NCBI GenBank assembly: GCA_035527975.1
Contig: DATKZM010000124.1
Span: 1 to 64,000 of the forward strand
From: DATKZM01 sp035527975
GTDB lineage: Bacteria; Pseudomonadota; Alphaproteobacteria; JAPULJ01
Length of the DNA: 64,000 bases
Reading direction: 5' to 3'
Each line of letters begins with the position of its first letter. The first letter of the stretch is position 1. The notes below the pieces were generated by a model that saw only the letters and a list, made by a program, of their open reading frames with translations, was not told where the DNA came from and did no database searches. The position numbers and the translations under genes are program-made. This document shows, piece after piece, positions 40,957 to 48,976 of this stretch.

Positions 40957-41307
40957 GGTCTACCAGTCGCCCCTGAATGCCGGTGAACGCCAGGCCCCCA
41001 TCTCGCACGCCGCAAGTGATTGCGACCCGATTTCGAGTGCACGGGGGATCAACAGAGTCATGGCGGCTTTGTTATATTCGTTTCCGGATGCAGCATTATT
41101 TAGCTGCTGGAACTTAACGTCACGTAAATAAATACTTTGGTTAATTAAATAATAATCGAATATGTTTAACTTAAATTATCCGTGTTTCAAGAAAATGACC
41201 AGATATATTGAGTATTACTGACGCATATATGAATCGATATTGCTTATGGGATCCGGTATTGCTATGCAGCGAGCCAAGGCCGGTGGGCCGGCCTGGCTTG
41301 GGGGCGG
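40957..41307. promoter_or_regulatory. AT-rich spacer upstream of the parA operon
   Basis: 351 bp without a gene. The part from about 41060 to 41250 is strikingly AT-rich in this GC-rich window, with runs such as TTAATTAAATAATAAT and TTTAACTTAAATTATC. It must contain the parA promoter and could be a binding region for the RHH partner or a nucleoid protein. No exact inverted repeat or known consensus was found. A similar AT-rich block lies upstream of the betaine-binding protein gene at 61.85-62.05 kb. Confidence 0.5.
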
Positions 41308-42642
41308 TCAGGCAACCGCCGCGGTGATGTTGTCAAAAGTAAAGAGCGGGCGTCCGGCGACCACCGTGCGCAGCGCGTGACCCTGCACCGGCGCATCGCC
41401 AAAGGGCGAATTCTTTGACTTGGAGCGGAACTGGTCGGGATCGATCCGCCACGGCCGGTCGAGGTCGAACAGGACGAGGTCGGCCGGCGCGCCCTTGGCC
41501 AGGCGTCCGAGCGGCAGGCCGAGCAGTTCGGCAGGCTTGACCGTGAGGCAGGCCAACAGCGCGTTGAGGCCCATGCGGCCCTTGTGAACCAGCGCCAGCG
41601 AGAGCGGCAAAAGCGTCTCCAGCCCGACGATCCCGAATTCGGCCTGCGCGAAGGGCAAGCGTTTGGAGTCCTGGTCGTGCGGCGAGTGGTCGGAGGCGAT
41701 AACGTCGATGGTGCCGTCGGCAAGCCCCTCGACGATTGCCTCGCGGTCGGCTTCGGCCCGCAGCGGCGGGTCGAGCTTGGCAAAGGTCCGGTAGTCGCCG
41801 ACCGCCGTTTCGTTGAGGGTGAAGTATGGCGGGGCCGTGTCGCAGGTCACGCGCAGGCCGCGGGCTTTGGCGGCGCGGATCGCCTCCACGGCCGCCGCAG
41901 TCGAGATGTGGGCGGCGTGATAACGCCCGCCGGTGCTCTCGGCCAGCCGCAGGTCGCGTTCGATCATCATCACCTCACCCACGGCAGGAATGCCCGAAAG
42001 GCCAAGCCGTAACGCGACCTCGCCGGCATTCATGTCGCCGTCCTTGGCTAAAGTCGGTTCCTGCGGGTGTTGCACAAGCAAGGCATCGAAGGTGCCCGCA
42101 TAGAGGAGCGCCCGGCGCATTACCTGCGCGTTGGCGATGGCGCGGCCCCCGTCGGTGAAAGCGACTGCCCCGGTCTCCGAAAGCAGGCCCATCTCGGTAA
42201 GCTGGGTGCCCTGCAGGCCGCGCGTTGCCGCGCCGTAGCAGAAGACCTTGGTGCCACGCACCTCGCGCGCGCGCCGGGCGATGAATTCGAGCACCGCCAC
42301 ATCGTCGATCGGCGGGTTGGTGTCGGGCAGGCAGACCATGGCGGTGACGCCCCCGGCGGAGGCAGCAGCGCTGGCGGTTTTGATGGTCTCCTTGTGCTCG
42401 TCGCCGGGCTCGCGCAGCTGGACCCGCATGTCGACCAGTCCGGGCGCCAGACAGCCGCCGGCGCAATCGACGACCGCGGCATCTGGCGGCGCGCCGTCCT
42501 TGAAGAGCCCCGGTCCCAGATCGGCGATCTCGCCGCCGACGGTCAACAGATCGCCCACGGTATCAAGGCCGCTCGCCGGGTCGAGCAGCCGGGCGTTCAG
42601 ATAGGCCGTGCGTCCCGCGGGTCCACCCGTGATCACGCTCAT
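41308..42642 (-). CDS. pyrC': Dihydroorotase-like protein lacking metal ligands (PyrC-prime type)
   Basis: 444 residues of the amidohydrolase fold, adjacent to pyrB. True dihydroorotases open their active site with D-x-HVH; here it reads DMRVQLREPG (residues 71-80), so both His are lost (R73, Q75). The later CPH-Y His is Pro (TAPPYFTL), although DHSPHDQDSK with the catalytic Asp is kept. This matches the inactive PyrC-prime subunits known from Pseudomonas, which form a complex with aspartate transcarbamoylase, and the pyrC genes next to pyrB in many alphaproteobacteria. An active dihydroorotase is expected elsewhere. The ATG at 42642 follows a chain of six minicistrons. Confidence 0.88.
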   Translation of the reverse strand: MSVITGGPAGRTAYLNARLLDPASGLDTVGDLLTVGGEIADLGPGLFKDGAPPDAAVVDCAGGCLAPGLVDMRVQLREPGDEHKETIKTASAAASAGGVTAMVCLPDTNPPIDDVAVLEFIARRAREVRGTKVFCYGAATRGLQGTQLTEMGLLSETGAVAFTDGGRAIANAQVMRRALLYAGTFDALLVQHPQEPTLAKDGDMNAGEVALRLGLSGIPAVGEVMMIERDLRLAESTGGRYHAAHISTAAAVEAIRAAKARGLRVTCDTAPPYFTLNETAVGDYRTFAKLDPPLRAEADREAIVEGLADGTIDVIASDHSPHDQDSKRLPFAQAEFGIVGLETLLPLSLALVHKGRMGLNALLACLTVKPAELLGLPLGRLAKGAPADLVLFDLDRPWRIDPDQFRSKSKNSPFGDAPVQGHALRTVVAGRPLFTFDNITAAVA

Positions 42643-42726
42643 AGTCTCTTGCTCATAGTCTTTCGCTCATAGTCTCTCGCTCATAGTCTCTCGCTCATAG
42701 TCTCTCGCTCATAGTCTCTCGCTCAT
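42639..42726 (-). repeat. Chain of six overlapping minicistrons (14-bp tandem repeat) before the pyrC-like gene
   Basis: Read on the minus strand, GCGAGAGACTATGA is repeated six times (last two copies with one change each). ATG codons fall at 42726, 42712, 42698, 42684, 42670, 42656 and finally 42642, the pyrC-like start. Each ATG opens MSERL (MSKRL in the last) and stops in the TGA of the next ATGA, so every stop overlaps the next start by 4 nt. GAGAG 3-5 nt before each ATG is a possible SD. The repeat fills the whole gap between pyrB and the next gene. It looks like repeated slippage duplication of the pyrC-like translation-initiation region (its own start is ATGAGCG). Translation of the peptides is not proven. 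Confidence 0.85.
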
Positions 42727-42737
42727 GGGCCGCACGC

Positions 42738-43715
42738 TCACGGTGGTGGCTCCGCCAGGCCTGCTTCGAGATTGCGTGTCAGCACCTTGAGGACGGCCAT
42801 GCGCGCGGCTACCCCCATCTCGACCTGGGTCTGGATGGCGCTGCGCCCGAAATCGTCGGCGACCTCGCTGTCGATCTCCACGCCGCGGTTCATGGGTCCG
42901 GGATGCATGACCAGCGCGTCGGGCTTGGCCACACTGAGTTTTGCGTAATCGAGCCCGAAGAAGCGAAAATACTCCCGGGTCGACGGCACGTATGATCCCT
43001 GCATCCGTTCGGTCTGCAGGCGCAGCATCATCACCACGTCGCAATCGGCAATGCCCCGCCGCATGTCGTGATGGACCTCCACCCCCAGCCGCTCGAAGGT
43101 CGTGGGCACCAGCGTCGGCGGGCCGACCACGCGGACCCGTGCGCCCATGGTGGTCAGCAGCAGGATGTTGGAGCGTGCGACCCGGCTGTGCGCGAGGTCG
43201 CCGCAGATCGCCACGGTGATCCCGGCAAGGCGTCCAAGACGCGCGCGGATCGTCTGTGCATCGAGCAGCGCCTGGGTCGGATGCTCGTGGCTGCCGTCGC
43301 CGGCATTGATCACGGCGCAGTCGACCTTCTCGGCGAGCAGCTTGACGGCGCCGCTTTCAGGGTGCCGCACGACCAGTATGTCGGGATGCATCGCGTTCAG
43401 CGTGACCGCGGTGTCGACCAACGTCTCGCCCTTCTTGATGGCGCTGTCGGCGACCTGCATGTTGATGACGTCGGAGCCGAGGCGCTGGGCCGCCAGTTCG
43501 AACGACGTCCGCGTCCGCGTCGAGGTCTCGAAAAAGAGGTTGATCACCGTGCGGCCGCGCATGGATTTGCGCTTCTTGCCCGGCCGGCGGTTGGTCTTGG
43601 AATAGTGTTCGGAGAGGTCGAGGAGGAGGGTGATCTCCTCCGGCGAGAGCCCTTCGATTCCCAAAAGGTCCCGGTAAGGGAAGACGATGCTCGGGACCGG
43701 TGCGGGGACAGTCAT
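42738..43715 (-). CDS. pyrB: Aspartate carbamoyltransferase catalytic subunit
   Basis: About 325 residues. It condenses carbamoyl phosphate and aspartate in pyrimidine synthesis. The carbamoyl-phosphate motif FFETSTRTRTSFELAAQRLG is intact (around residue 65), with HPTQALLD around 145 and the later MHPGPMNRGVEI. No regulatory pyrI gene follows; instead the inactive PyrC-prime, as in the dodecameric Pseudomonas-type ATCase, so the two products probably associate. The start is the ATG at 43715; a TTG 39 nt upstream is also possible. A GC-rich hairpin (CCCCG ... CGGGG, about 43748-43766) lies in the leader. Confidence 0.96.
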   Translation of the reverse strand: MTVPAPVPSIVFPYRDLLGIEGLSPEEITLLLDLSEHYSKTNRRPGKKRKSMRGRTVINLFFETSTRTRTSFELAAQRLGSDVINMQVADSAIKKGETLVDTAVTLNAMHPDILVVRHPESGAVKLLAEKVDCAVINAGDGSHEHPTQALLDAQTIRARLGRLAGITVAICGDLAHSRVARSNILLLTTMGARVRVVGPPTLVPTTFERLGVEVHHDMRRGIADCDVVMMLRLQTERMQGSYVPSTREYFRFFGLDYAKLSVAKPDALVMHPGPMNRGVEIDSEVADDFGRSAIQTQVEMGVAARMAVLKVLTRNLEAGLAEPPP

Positions 43716-43818
43716 TAAAGGCTCAATATAAGGACGCTCCTGTGTCCCCCGCAAGGCTTCCGGGGTGCTTCAAACTACCCCCTTGGAGTTCTTTCGAGGT
43801 TAACGGGACGCTGGCGCC

Positions 43819-44727
43819 TCATCCGGCTGCCGCCCGCGCCCGTCGCTGTTCCCGGTACCACACGTAGATCCCGGCCCCGGTGATGATCGCCGCGCCCAGA
43901 AAGGTCCATTCATCGGGCCGTTCGGCGAAGATCAGCAAGCCGTAAAGCGCGGCCCAAATCAGATGGGTATAGGCGAATGGCGCCAGCGCTGAGGCCGGGG
44001 CGCTTCGGTAAGCCAGAAAAATAAAATAATGCCCGACCGCTCCGAGGGCGCCGGGCACCGCCAGCCAGAACCAGTCGCCGCCAACTGGGGTCGACCAGAA
44101 AAATGGAACCGCAACGGAAAGCGGAACGGTCCCGACAAGGGCGGTGTAGAAGACGGTCGTAACCGGCGATTCGGTTGGCCCCAGGATGCGTGTCGCCAGC
44201 GCGTATCCGGCATAGCAGAACGCCGCGCCGAAGGCCATCGCCGCCCCCCAGCCGAAATCGCCCCCTGGCCGCACGATGATCACGACGCCGATAAAGCCAA
44301 CGATCACACCGGTCCAGCGATGCAGACCGACCCGCTCGCCCAGCACCGGTCCCGACATCACCACAATCAACAATGGCCCCGCGTAGAGAATGGTTGTCGT
44401 ATCCGCGAGCGTCATCGTCTTCACGGCGGCGAAGAACAGCACCGTGAGCGTCAGGATCAGCAGCGAGCGGATCACCTGCAGCCCCAATCGTCGGGTACGT
44501 ACAAACTCGACTGGCCGGAAGCGGACCAGCAGCAACGCCAGCAAAGCGAGATTGACGATATAGCGCGCCCAAGCGACCAGCACCGGCGTATGGCCGCGCC
44601 CGATCAAATACTTCGCCACCGCCTCCATGCCCGCGAAACACGCCAGCCCCGCGATCAGCAACCCGGCGCCGATCGCGACCGACTGGCCGATCTGCGCGTT
44701 CGGCGCGCCCGCGCTCATGCGCCGCAT
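43819..44727 (-). CDS. DMT-superfamily (EamA) transporter
   Basis: 302 residues with about ten hydrophobic helices in two EamA repeats (about 20-145 and 155-290), as in RhaT/YdcZ-type drug/metabolite exporters. Motifs include LFFAAVKTMTLADTTTILYAGP in the first repeat and YRSAPASALAPFAYTHLIWAALYG in the second, the usual positions of the conserved Ala/Pro-rich helix. The substrate is not deducible. The start chosen is ATG at 44727; an in-frame extension of 39 residues has no membrane character. It lies upstream of pyrB on the same strand, 103 bp apart. Confidence 0.85.
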   Translation of the reverse strand: MRRMSAGAPNAQIGQSVAIGAGLLIAGLACFAGMEAVAKYLIGRGHTPVLVAWARYIVNLALLALLLVRFRPVEFVRTRRLGLQVIRSLLILTLTVLFFAAVKTMTLADTTTILYAGPLLIVVMSGPVLGERVGLHRWTGVIVGFIGVVIIVRPGGDFGWGAAMAFGAAFCYAGYALATRILGPTESPVTTVFYTALVGTVPLSVAVPFFWSTPVGGDWFWLAVPGALGAVGHYFIFLAYRSAPASALAPFAYTHLIWAALYGLLIFAERPDEWTFLGAAIITGAGIYVWYREQRRARAAAG

Positions 44728-44891
44728 TTGGACCTGGCGATCGGTCCGTACCGGGCAGGCTGGTATCTCATGCGGCCTCTTTCGCTGGGCGTCATTGGGA
44801 GCCTTTGGAAGCGGCGCGAGACTAGCATGGCTGCCGTCAGCCACGATATCGTGGCCGGCGCATGGGGCAGGACAGCAAGGGACTTGGGTAC

Positions 44892-45488
44892 ATGGACGAC
44901 CGATTGGTCAAATATCTCACCCACTATCGGGCGGCGCGGGCAGACGATCTGCCGGCGCTGGAAGCGGAGATCTGGGAGGCTTACGGCGTCGAGCGGGCGG
45001 TAATCGCGCTCGATATGAGCGGATTCTCCCGCCTCACCGATCGGCGCGGCATCCTGCATTTCCTTTCGTTGATCCAGGATATGCGCGAGATCACCCGCCC
45101 GATCGTCGAGGCCGGCGGCGGCGAGATCGTCAAATACGAAGCCGATAATATGTTCGCCGTGGCCCCGAGCGCGGATATGGCGTTCGACCTTTCGGCTGCC
45201 ATCGTCACGCAAACCGCCGCCGGCAATCGTGAGCGGACCGAGGATGCCCGGATCGATGTCTCGATCGGCATCGATTTCGGTCGGCTGTTGCTGATCCCCG
45301 GGGTCGAGCTGTTCGGCGCCCCGGTCAACTTTGCCTGCAAGCTCGGCGAGGATGTCGCCAGGCCGGGCGAAATTCTGATCACCGGGAACGCGTATGCCCT
45401 GTTGAGCGGCGGGCGCGGCGCAGGGGCCGGGCGCGACCGCCACGATGTCGGCGGGATCCCGGTCGAGATCCGGTCGATCGGGCCATGA
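44892..45488 (+). CDS. Soluble class III cyclase-like protein with altered active site
   Basis: 198 residues from the ATG at 44892 (or 208 from 44862). A single nucleotide cyclase domain: first metal Asp in ALDMSGFSRLTDRRG, Lys-Tyr in IVKYEADNMFAV. The usual GDG loop is ADN, and the usual VNxAAR is VNFACKLGED, so the transition-state Arg is Lys. These changes suggest weak or no cyclase activity, or a regulatory role. It is divergent from the DMT transporter and precedes an FHA-cyclase gene by 171 bp. Confidence 0.75.
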   Translation: MDDRLVKYLTHYRAARADDLPALEAEIWEAYGVERAVIALDMSGFSRLTDRRGILHFLSLIQDMREITRPIVEAGGGEIVKYEADNMFAVAPSADMAFDLSAAIVTQTAAGNRERTEDARIDVSIGIDFGRLLLIPGVELFGAPVNFACKLGEDVARPGEILITGNAYALLSGGRGAGAGRDRHDVGGIPVEIRSIGP

Positions 45489-45659
45489 TATTTGGCCGCC
45501 GCCGGCCGAAACGCCCGATGCTTGCTGTCGAGGGCAGGCGGCTCGCCTGTTGATTTGCTATCATAGTGACCCGCCATTAAACTTTTGCTGCGAGATTGAC
45601 GGCGGGACGGCCCCAAATCCGCCGGGGTCGATGCTGATGATTTCGGGGACACGGCGTCC

Positions 45660-46538
45660 ATGCAAGCCTATCGTGTCGGCCGCAGCCGGAACTGCGATGT
45701 CAGGCTCAACGACGAATCGATCTCACGCGAGCACGCGGTCATCGTGCCGCGCGGCGACAACGCGTTCGAGCTCAATGACGACGGCAGCACGCATGGCACG
45801 TTCATCGAGCGGGACGGCGCCTGGATCGAGGTCACCGAAACGGTGGTGATCAGCGGCGATGCCTCGGTGATGCTCGGCCGCTTCCAGACGACCATCGGCG
45901 AGCTTCTGACCGACTACGCCGTGACCAGCGAGCAGACCGAAGGCGATCCCTACGAGCGGGTCTCGCGCCGCCGCCGCCGGCTGGCCTCGATTGTCGCGAT
46001 GGACGTGGTCGGCTACAGCGCCCAGATGAATGTCGACGAGACGCGCACGCTGGCGGTTTTGCGCGACGTGCGTTCGGGCGTGCTCGATCCCTGTCTTGAG
46101 GAGTTCGCCGGCCGCATCTTCAAGGAGATCGGCGACGGCTTCATGCTCGAGTTCAACAGTGTCAACGACTCGGTCATGTTCGCGGTCGAGATCCAGCGCA
46201 TGATGATCGAGCGCAACGCCCGCGCGCCCGAGCATCGGCGCATGGAGTTCCGCATCGGCATCAATGTCGGCGATGTGATCGTGCAGGGTGACGATCTGAT
46301 GGGCGAGGGTGTCAACATCGCCGCCCGCCTCGAGCCGATGGCGGAAGCGGGCGGCATCTGTCTTTCCGGCGTGGTGCGCGATCTCGTCAAAGCCAAGCTC
46401 GACCTTGGCTTCAAGAATCTCGGCCAGAAGCAGCTCAAGAACATCGCCGAACCGGTGCGGGTCTATTCGCTGGGCGGAAAACCAGGCCCGACCAAGGAAA
46501 CCAAGCCGAAAAAGAAAAAGGGTTTCCTGGCGATCTGA
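45660..46538 (+). CDS. FHA domain - class III adenylate cyclase fusion
   Basis: 292 residues. The N-terminal 90 form an FHA phosphothreonine-binding domain: YRVGRSRNCDVRLND, SISREHAVIVPRG and DGSTHGTFIERDG carry the conserved Arg, Ser-x-x-His and Asn/Gly positions. A cyclase domain follows (about 105-275) with AMDVVGYSAQM, FKEIGDGFMLEF and MGEGVNIAARLE, so metal-binding Asp, adenine Lys and transition-state residues are present. Activity is probably controlled by binding a phosphorylated partner; no Ser/Thr kinase gene is in the window. The tail is Lys-rich. Confidence 0.88.
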   Translation: MQAYRVGRSRNCDVRLNDESISREHAVIVPRGDNAFELNDDGSTHGTFIERDGAWIEVTETVVISGDASVMLGRFQTTIGELLTDYAVTSEQTEGDPYERVSRRRRRLASIVAMDVVGYSAQMNVDETRTLAVLRDVRSGVLDPCLEEFAGRIFKEIGDGFMLEFNSVNDSVMFAVEIQRMMIERNARAPEHRRMEFRIGINVGDVIVQGDDLMGEGVNIAARLEPMAEAGGICLSGVVRDLVKAKLDLGFKNLGQKQLKNIAEPVRVYSLGGKPGPTKETKPKKKKGFLAI

Positions 46539-46561
46539 GCCGCGTCGGACGGAGCCACTCT

Positions 46562-47551
46562 TCAACTACCGGTATTGCCCTCACGCGCCGCCATCCGCTT
46601 GGCCATCTTCTGGACCAGGTTGTCGGCGACGCCGGGCCGCGACCAGGGACAGACCACCAGGCACAGCCCGCAGGTCTTGTTGTCGACGAAGTAGGGCACG
46701 CATTTGTCGAAGTCGACGTACCATTTGCGTGTCCCTCGGACCATCTGCTTCTCGCGGTAAATTGCGTCGGGCGGGCAGGCGTTCGAGCAAAGCTGGCAGC
46801 TCTCGCAAAATGCGTCGCCGCCGAAGACATCCGGCCGGTCGGCGATCAGCGGCAGGTCGGTGGTGACCATGGCGAGGCGAAAGCTCGACCCATAAGTCCG
46901 GTTGATGATCGAGCCATGCTTGCCGAGCTCGCCCAACCCCGCCTCGATCGCGGCGGGGATCATCAACACGTCCTCGGTCATCGGGCCGGTTTTCGCCTCG
47001 GCGACGTGGCCCCGATCGCGGATCCAGTTGGTCAGGCGCTTGGCGGTGCTGCCGGCCCGCTCGTACTGCGACATGATCTCAATGTAAGTGTTCTCGTCGG
47101 GCGCTTGTTTCATGTTGTCGTATTCATGGGAGAAGCCCAGCATGACGGCCCAGGCACCGGCCGGCTGCGGGCGGTCCTCGAAGGTCCATTCGGGTTTGTA
47201 TGCGCAGATGCCGACAACATCCGCTCCAAGCTCGAGCCCTGCGGCCTTGACTTCCTTCGTCCATTCGTCCGGCGACTTCCCGATCGTCTCGGGCGCCAAG
47301 TCGTGCACGGGGATCGCGTCCATGCGATGGCGGTACCGGCGCGACTCGACGATCCGCTCGTTGTCCTTGTCGCGGCCGAAGAAGTAGAGCATCACCGGCT
47401 CATGGGCGATCGAGCCGTCGGTGCGCCAGAAGACCGGACGCGGCGCGCCGCTTTCGGCCTCGCCCAGCCCGTTCACCGTGTTGCCTGAAGCGTCCGGCCA
47501 GACGGCCTTCACCTCGTCGCTCGCCTGGTAGAGCTGGCGTTGTTTGGTCAT
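46562..47551 (-). CDS. QueG/reductive dehalogenase-like 4Fe-4S protein
   Basis: 329 residues. The C-terminal third holds two iron-sulfur motifs: CESCQLCSNACP (about 253-264) and CGLCLVVCP (about 296-304), the pattern of epoxyqueuosine reductase and reductive dehalogenase-type proteins. The preceding region (GADVVGICAY ... AVMLGFSHEYD) resembles the corrinoid-binding part of that superfamily. It lacks the full C-terminal repeats of QueG and has no Tat signal, so it is a soluble relative of unknown substrate. The ATG at 47551 has GGAGG about 10 nt upstream. It is convergent with the FHA-cyclase gene. Confidence 0.75.
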   Translation of the reverse strand: MTKQRQLYQASDEVKAVWPDASGNTVNGLGEAESGAPRPVFWRTDGSIAHEPVMLYFFGRDKDNERIVESRRYRHRMDAIPVHDLAPETIGKSPDEWTKEVKAAGLELGADVVGICAYKPEWTFEDRPQPAGAWAVMLGFSHEYDNMKQAPDENTYIEIMSQYERAGSTAKRLTNWIRDRGHVAEAKTGPMTEDVLMIPAAIEAGLGELGKHGSIINRTYGSSFRLAMVTTDLPLIADRPDVFGGDAFCESCQLCSNACPPDAIYREKQMVRGTRKWYVDFDKCVPYFVDNKTCGLCLVVCPWSRPGVADNLVQKMAKRMAAREGNTGS

Positions 47552-47626
47552 GAGCGGACGCCTCCATCCGGTATTTTAGTCGGAGAACAGACTAACACGA
47601 GCCGGCGCGCAAATCCCGCAATTGCG

Positions 47627-48856
47627 TCAGATCGCGCCCTTCTGGCGTAGTGCCGCAACCTCATCGGCGCCGATCCCGAGCAACTCGTCCAGCACCTCCT
47701 CGGTGTGCTGGCCAAGCGTCGGCGCGGGACGCCGGTATTCGACCGGGGTTTTTTCCATACGGATCGGGCTGGCGATGTAGGCCTCCGGCCTGCCCGACGC
47801 CGGATGCTCGATCTCGATGCGCATGCCGCGCGCCTTGACCTGGGGCTCGTCGAAGACCTGGTCGATGGTGTTGACCGGCCCGCAGGGCACGCCGAGCGGC
47901 GGCAATCCTTCGAGCCAGTGCTCGCGCGGCTGCTGGCGGGTCAACGCCGTCACCGCGCCGACGCATTCCGGCCGATGCTGCACCCGCAGGGGATTGGTTA
48001 AAAAACGTGAATCCTCGGCCAGCTCCGGCGCGCCGGCGAAAGCGCAAAAGCGCTGGAACTGCCGGTCATTGCCGACGGCGAGAATGAAGTGCTCGCCATG
48101 CGCGTCGGGAAACGCCTGATAGGGCACGATGGTCGCATGCGCCGTGCCCCAGGGCTTTGGCCGATTGCCGGTGTGGAGGAAGTTCATGCCCTCATTGACC
48201 AGCCAGGCGACCTGGCAGTCGAGCAGGCTGAGGTCGAGATGCTGGCCCTCGCCGGTCGCATCGCGGTGGCGCAGCGCGGCAAGGATGGCGATGTTGCAGT
48301 ACATGCCGGTCATGATATCGGCGATGCCGACGCCGACCTTCACGCCCTCGCCGTCTTTGCTGTCTGCAGGACCGGTGATGCTCATCATGCCCCCCATCGC
48401 CTGCACGACGAGATCGAAGCCGGCGCGGTCCGCATAGGGTCCGGTCTGGCCGAAGCCGGTCAGCGAGCAGTAGACAAGGCTGGGGTTGTCGCCTTTCAAT
48501 TGCTCATAGGCGAGCCCGTACTTCTTCAGATCGCCGACCTTGTAGTTCTCGAAGACGACATCGCATTCGCCGATCAGGCGCCTGGCCAGCGCCTGGCCCT
48601 CGACGCTGGCGAGGTTGAGGGTGATCGAGCGCTTGTTGCGATTGGCGGCGTTGAAATAGACGCTGTCGGCCGGGCAATCGTTGCCATCGGGATCCTGCAG
48701 ATAAGGCGGGCCCCAGCCGCGCACATCGTCGCCGCTCCCGGGGCGTTCGACCTTGATCACATCGGCGCCAAGATCGGCCAGCACTTGCGTGGCCGTCGGC
48801 CCCGCCAGGATGCGGGTCATGTCGAAAATACGGATTCCTGCGAGCGGTCCGGGCAT
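47627..48856 (-). CDS. Class III (CaiB/BaiF) CoA-transferase
   Basis: 409 residues from the ATG at 48856. It transfers CoA between carboxylic acids through an aspartyl-CoA thioester. The family layout is clear: LAGIRIFDMTRILAGPTATQVLADLGADVIKVE at the start, NRNKRSITLNL near 68, and the catalytic Asp in YADRAGFDLVVQAMGGMM near residue 145. The C-terminal half carries RPAPTLGQHTEEVL. Substrate is unknown; family members handle formate/oxalate, carnitine and bile acids. It is alone on this strand between the QueG-like gene and the divergent esterase-like gene. Confidence 0.93.
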   Translation of the reverse strand: MPGPLAGIRIFDMTRILAGPTATQVLADLGADVIKVERPGSGDDVRGWGPPYLQDPDGNDCPADSVYFNAANRNKRSITLNLASVEGQALARRLIGECDVVFENYKVGDLKKYGLAYEQLKGDNPSLVYCSLTGFGQTGPYADRAGFDLVVQAMGGMMSITGPADSKDGEGVKVGVGIADIMTGMYCNIAILAALRHRDATGEGQHLDLSLLDCQVAWLVNEGMNFLHTGNRPKPWGTAHATIVPYQAFPDAHGEHFILAVGNDRQFQRFCAFAGAPELAEDSRFLTNPLRVQHRPECVGAVTALTRQQPREHWLEGLPPLGVPCGPVNTIDQVFDEPQVKARGMRIEIEHPASGRPEAYIASPIRMEKTPVEYRRPAPTLGQHTEEVLDELLGIGADEVAALRQKGAI

Positions 48857-48976
48857 GGCGCGGCTTATAGGCGAGGGGGCCCAAAGCCACAAGCGCCCTG
48901 CCGGAAGCCCCGATATGCGCGCGACCCTGCAGGCGAAGGTTGGCAGCGCACGGCGCGACCCATAGAGTACCGCGCG

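Noticed and set aside
39821..41008. 395-residue minus-strand frame covering parA in another frame
   Set aside because: Only its last 141 codons are real (the RHH-like protein). The earlier part is the out-of-frame shadow of parA.
48089..48976. Long plus-strand frame upstream of the esterase-like gene
   Set aside because: It lies antisense to the CoA-transferase gene; the signal peptide and family similarity begin only at the ATG at 48977.
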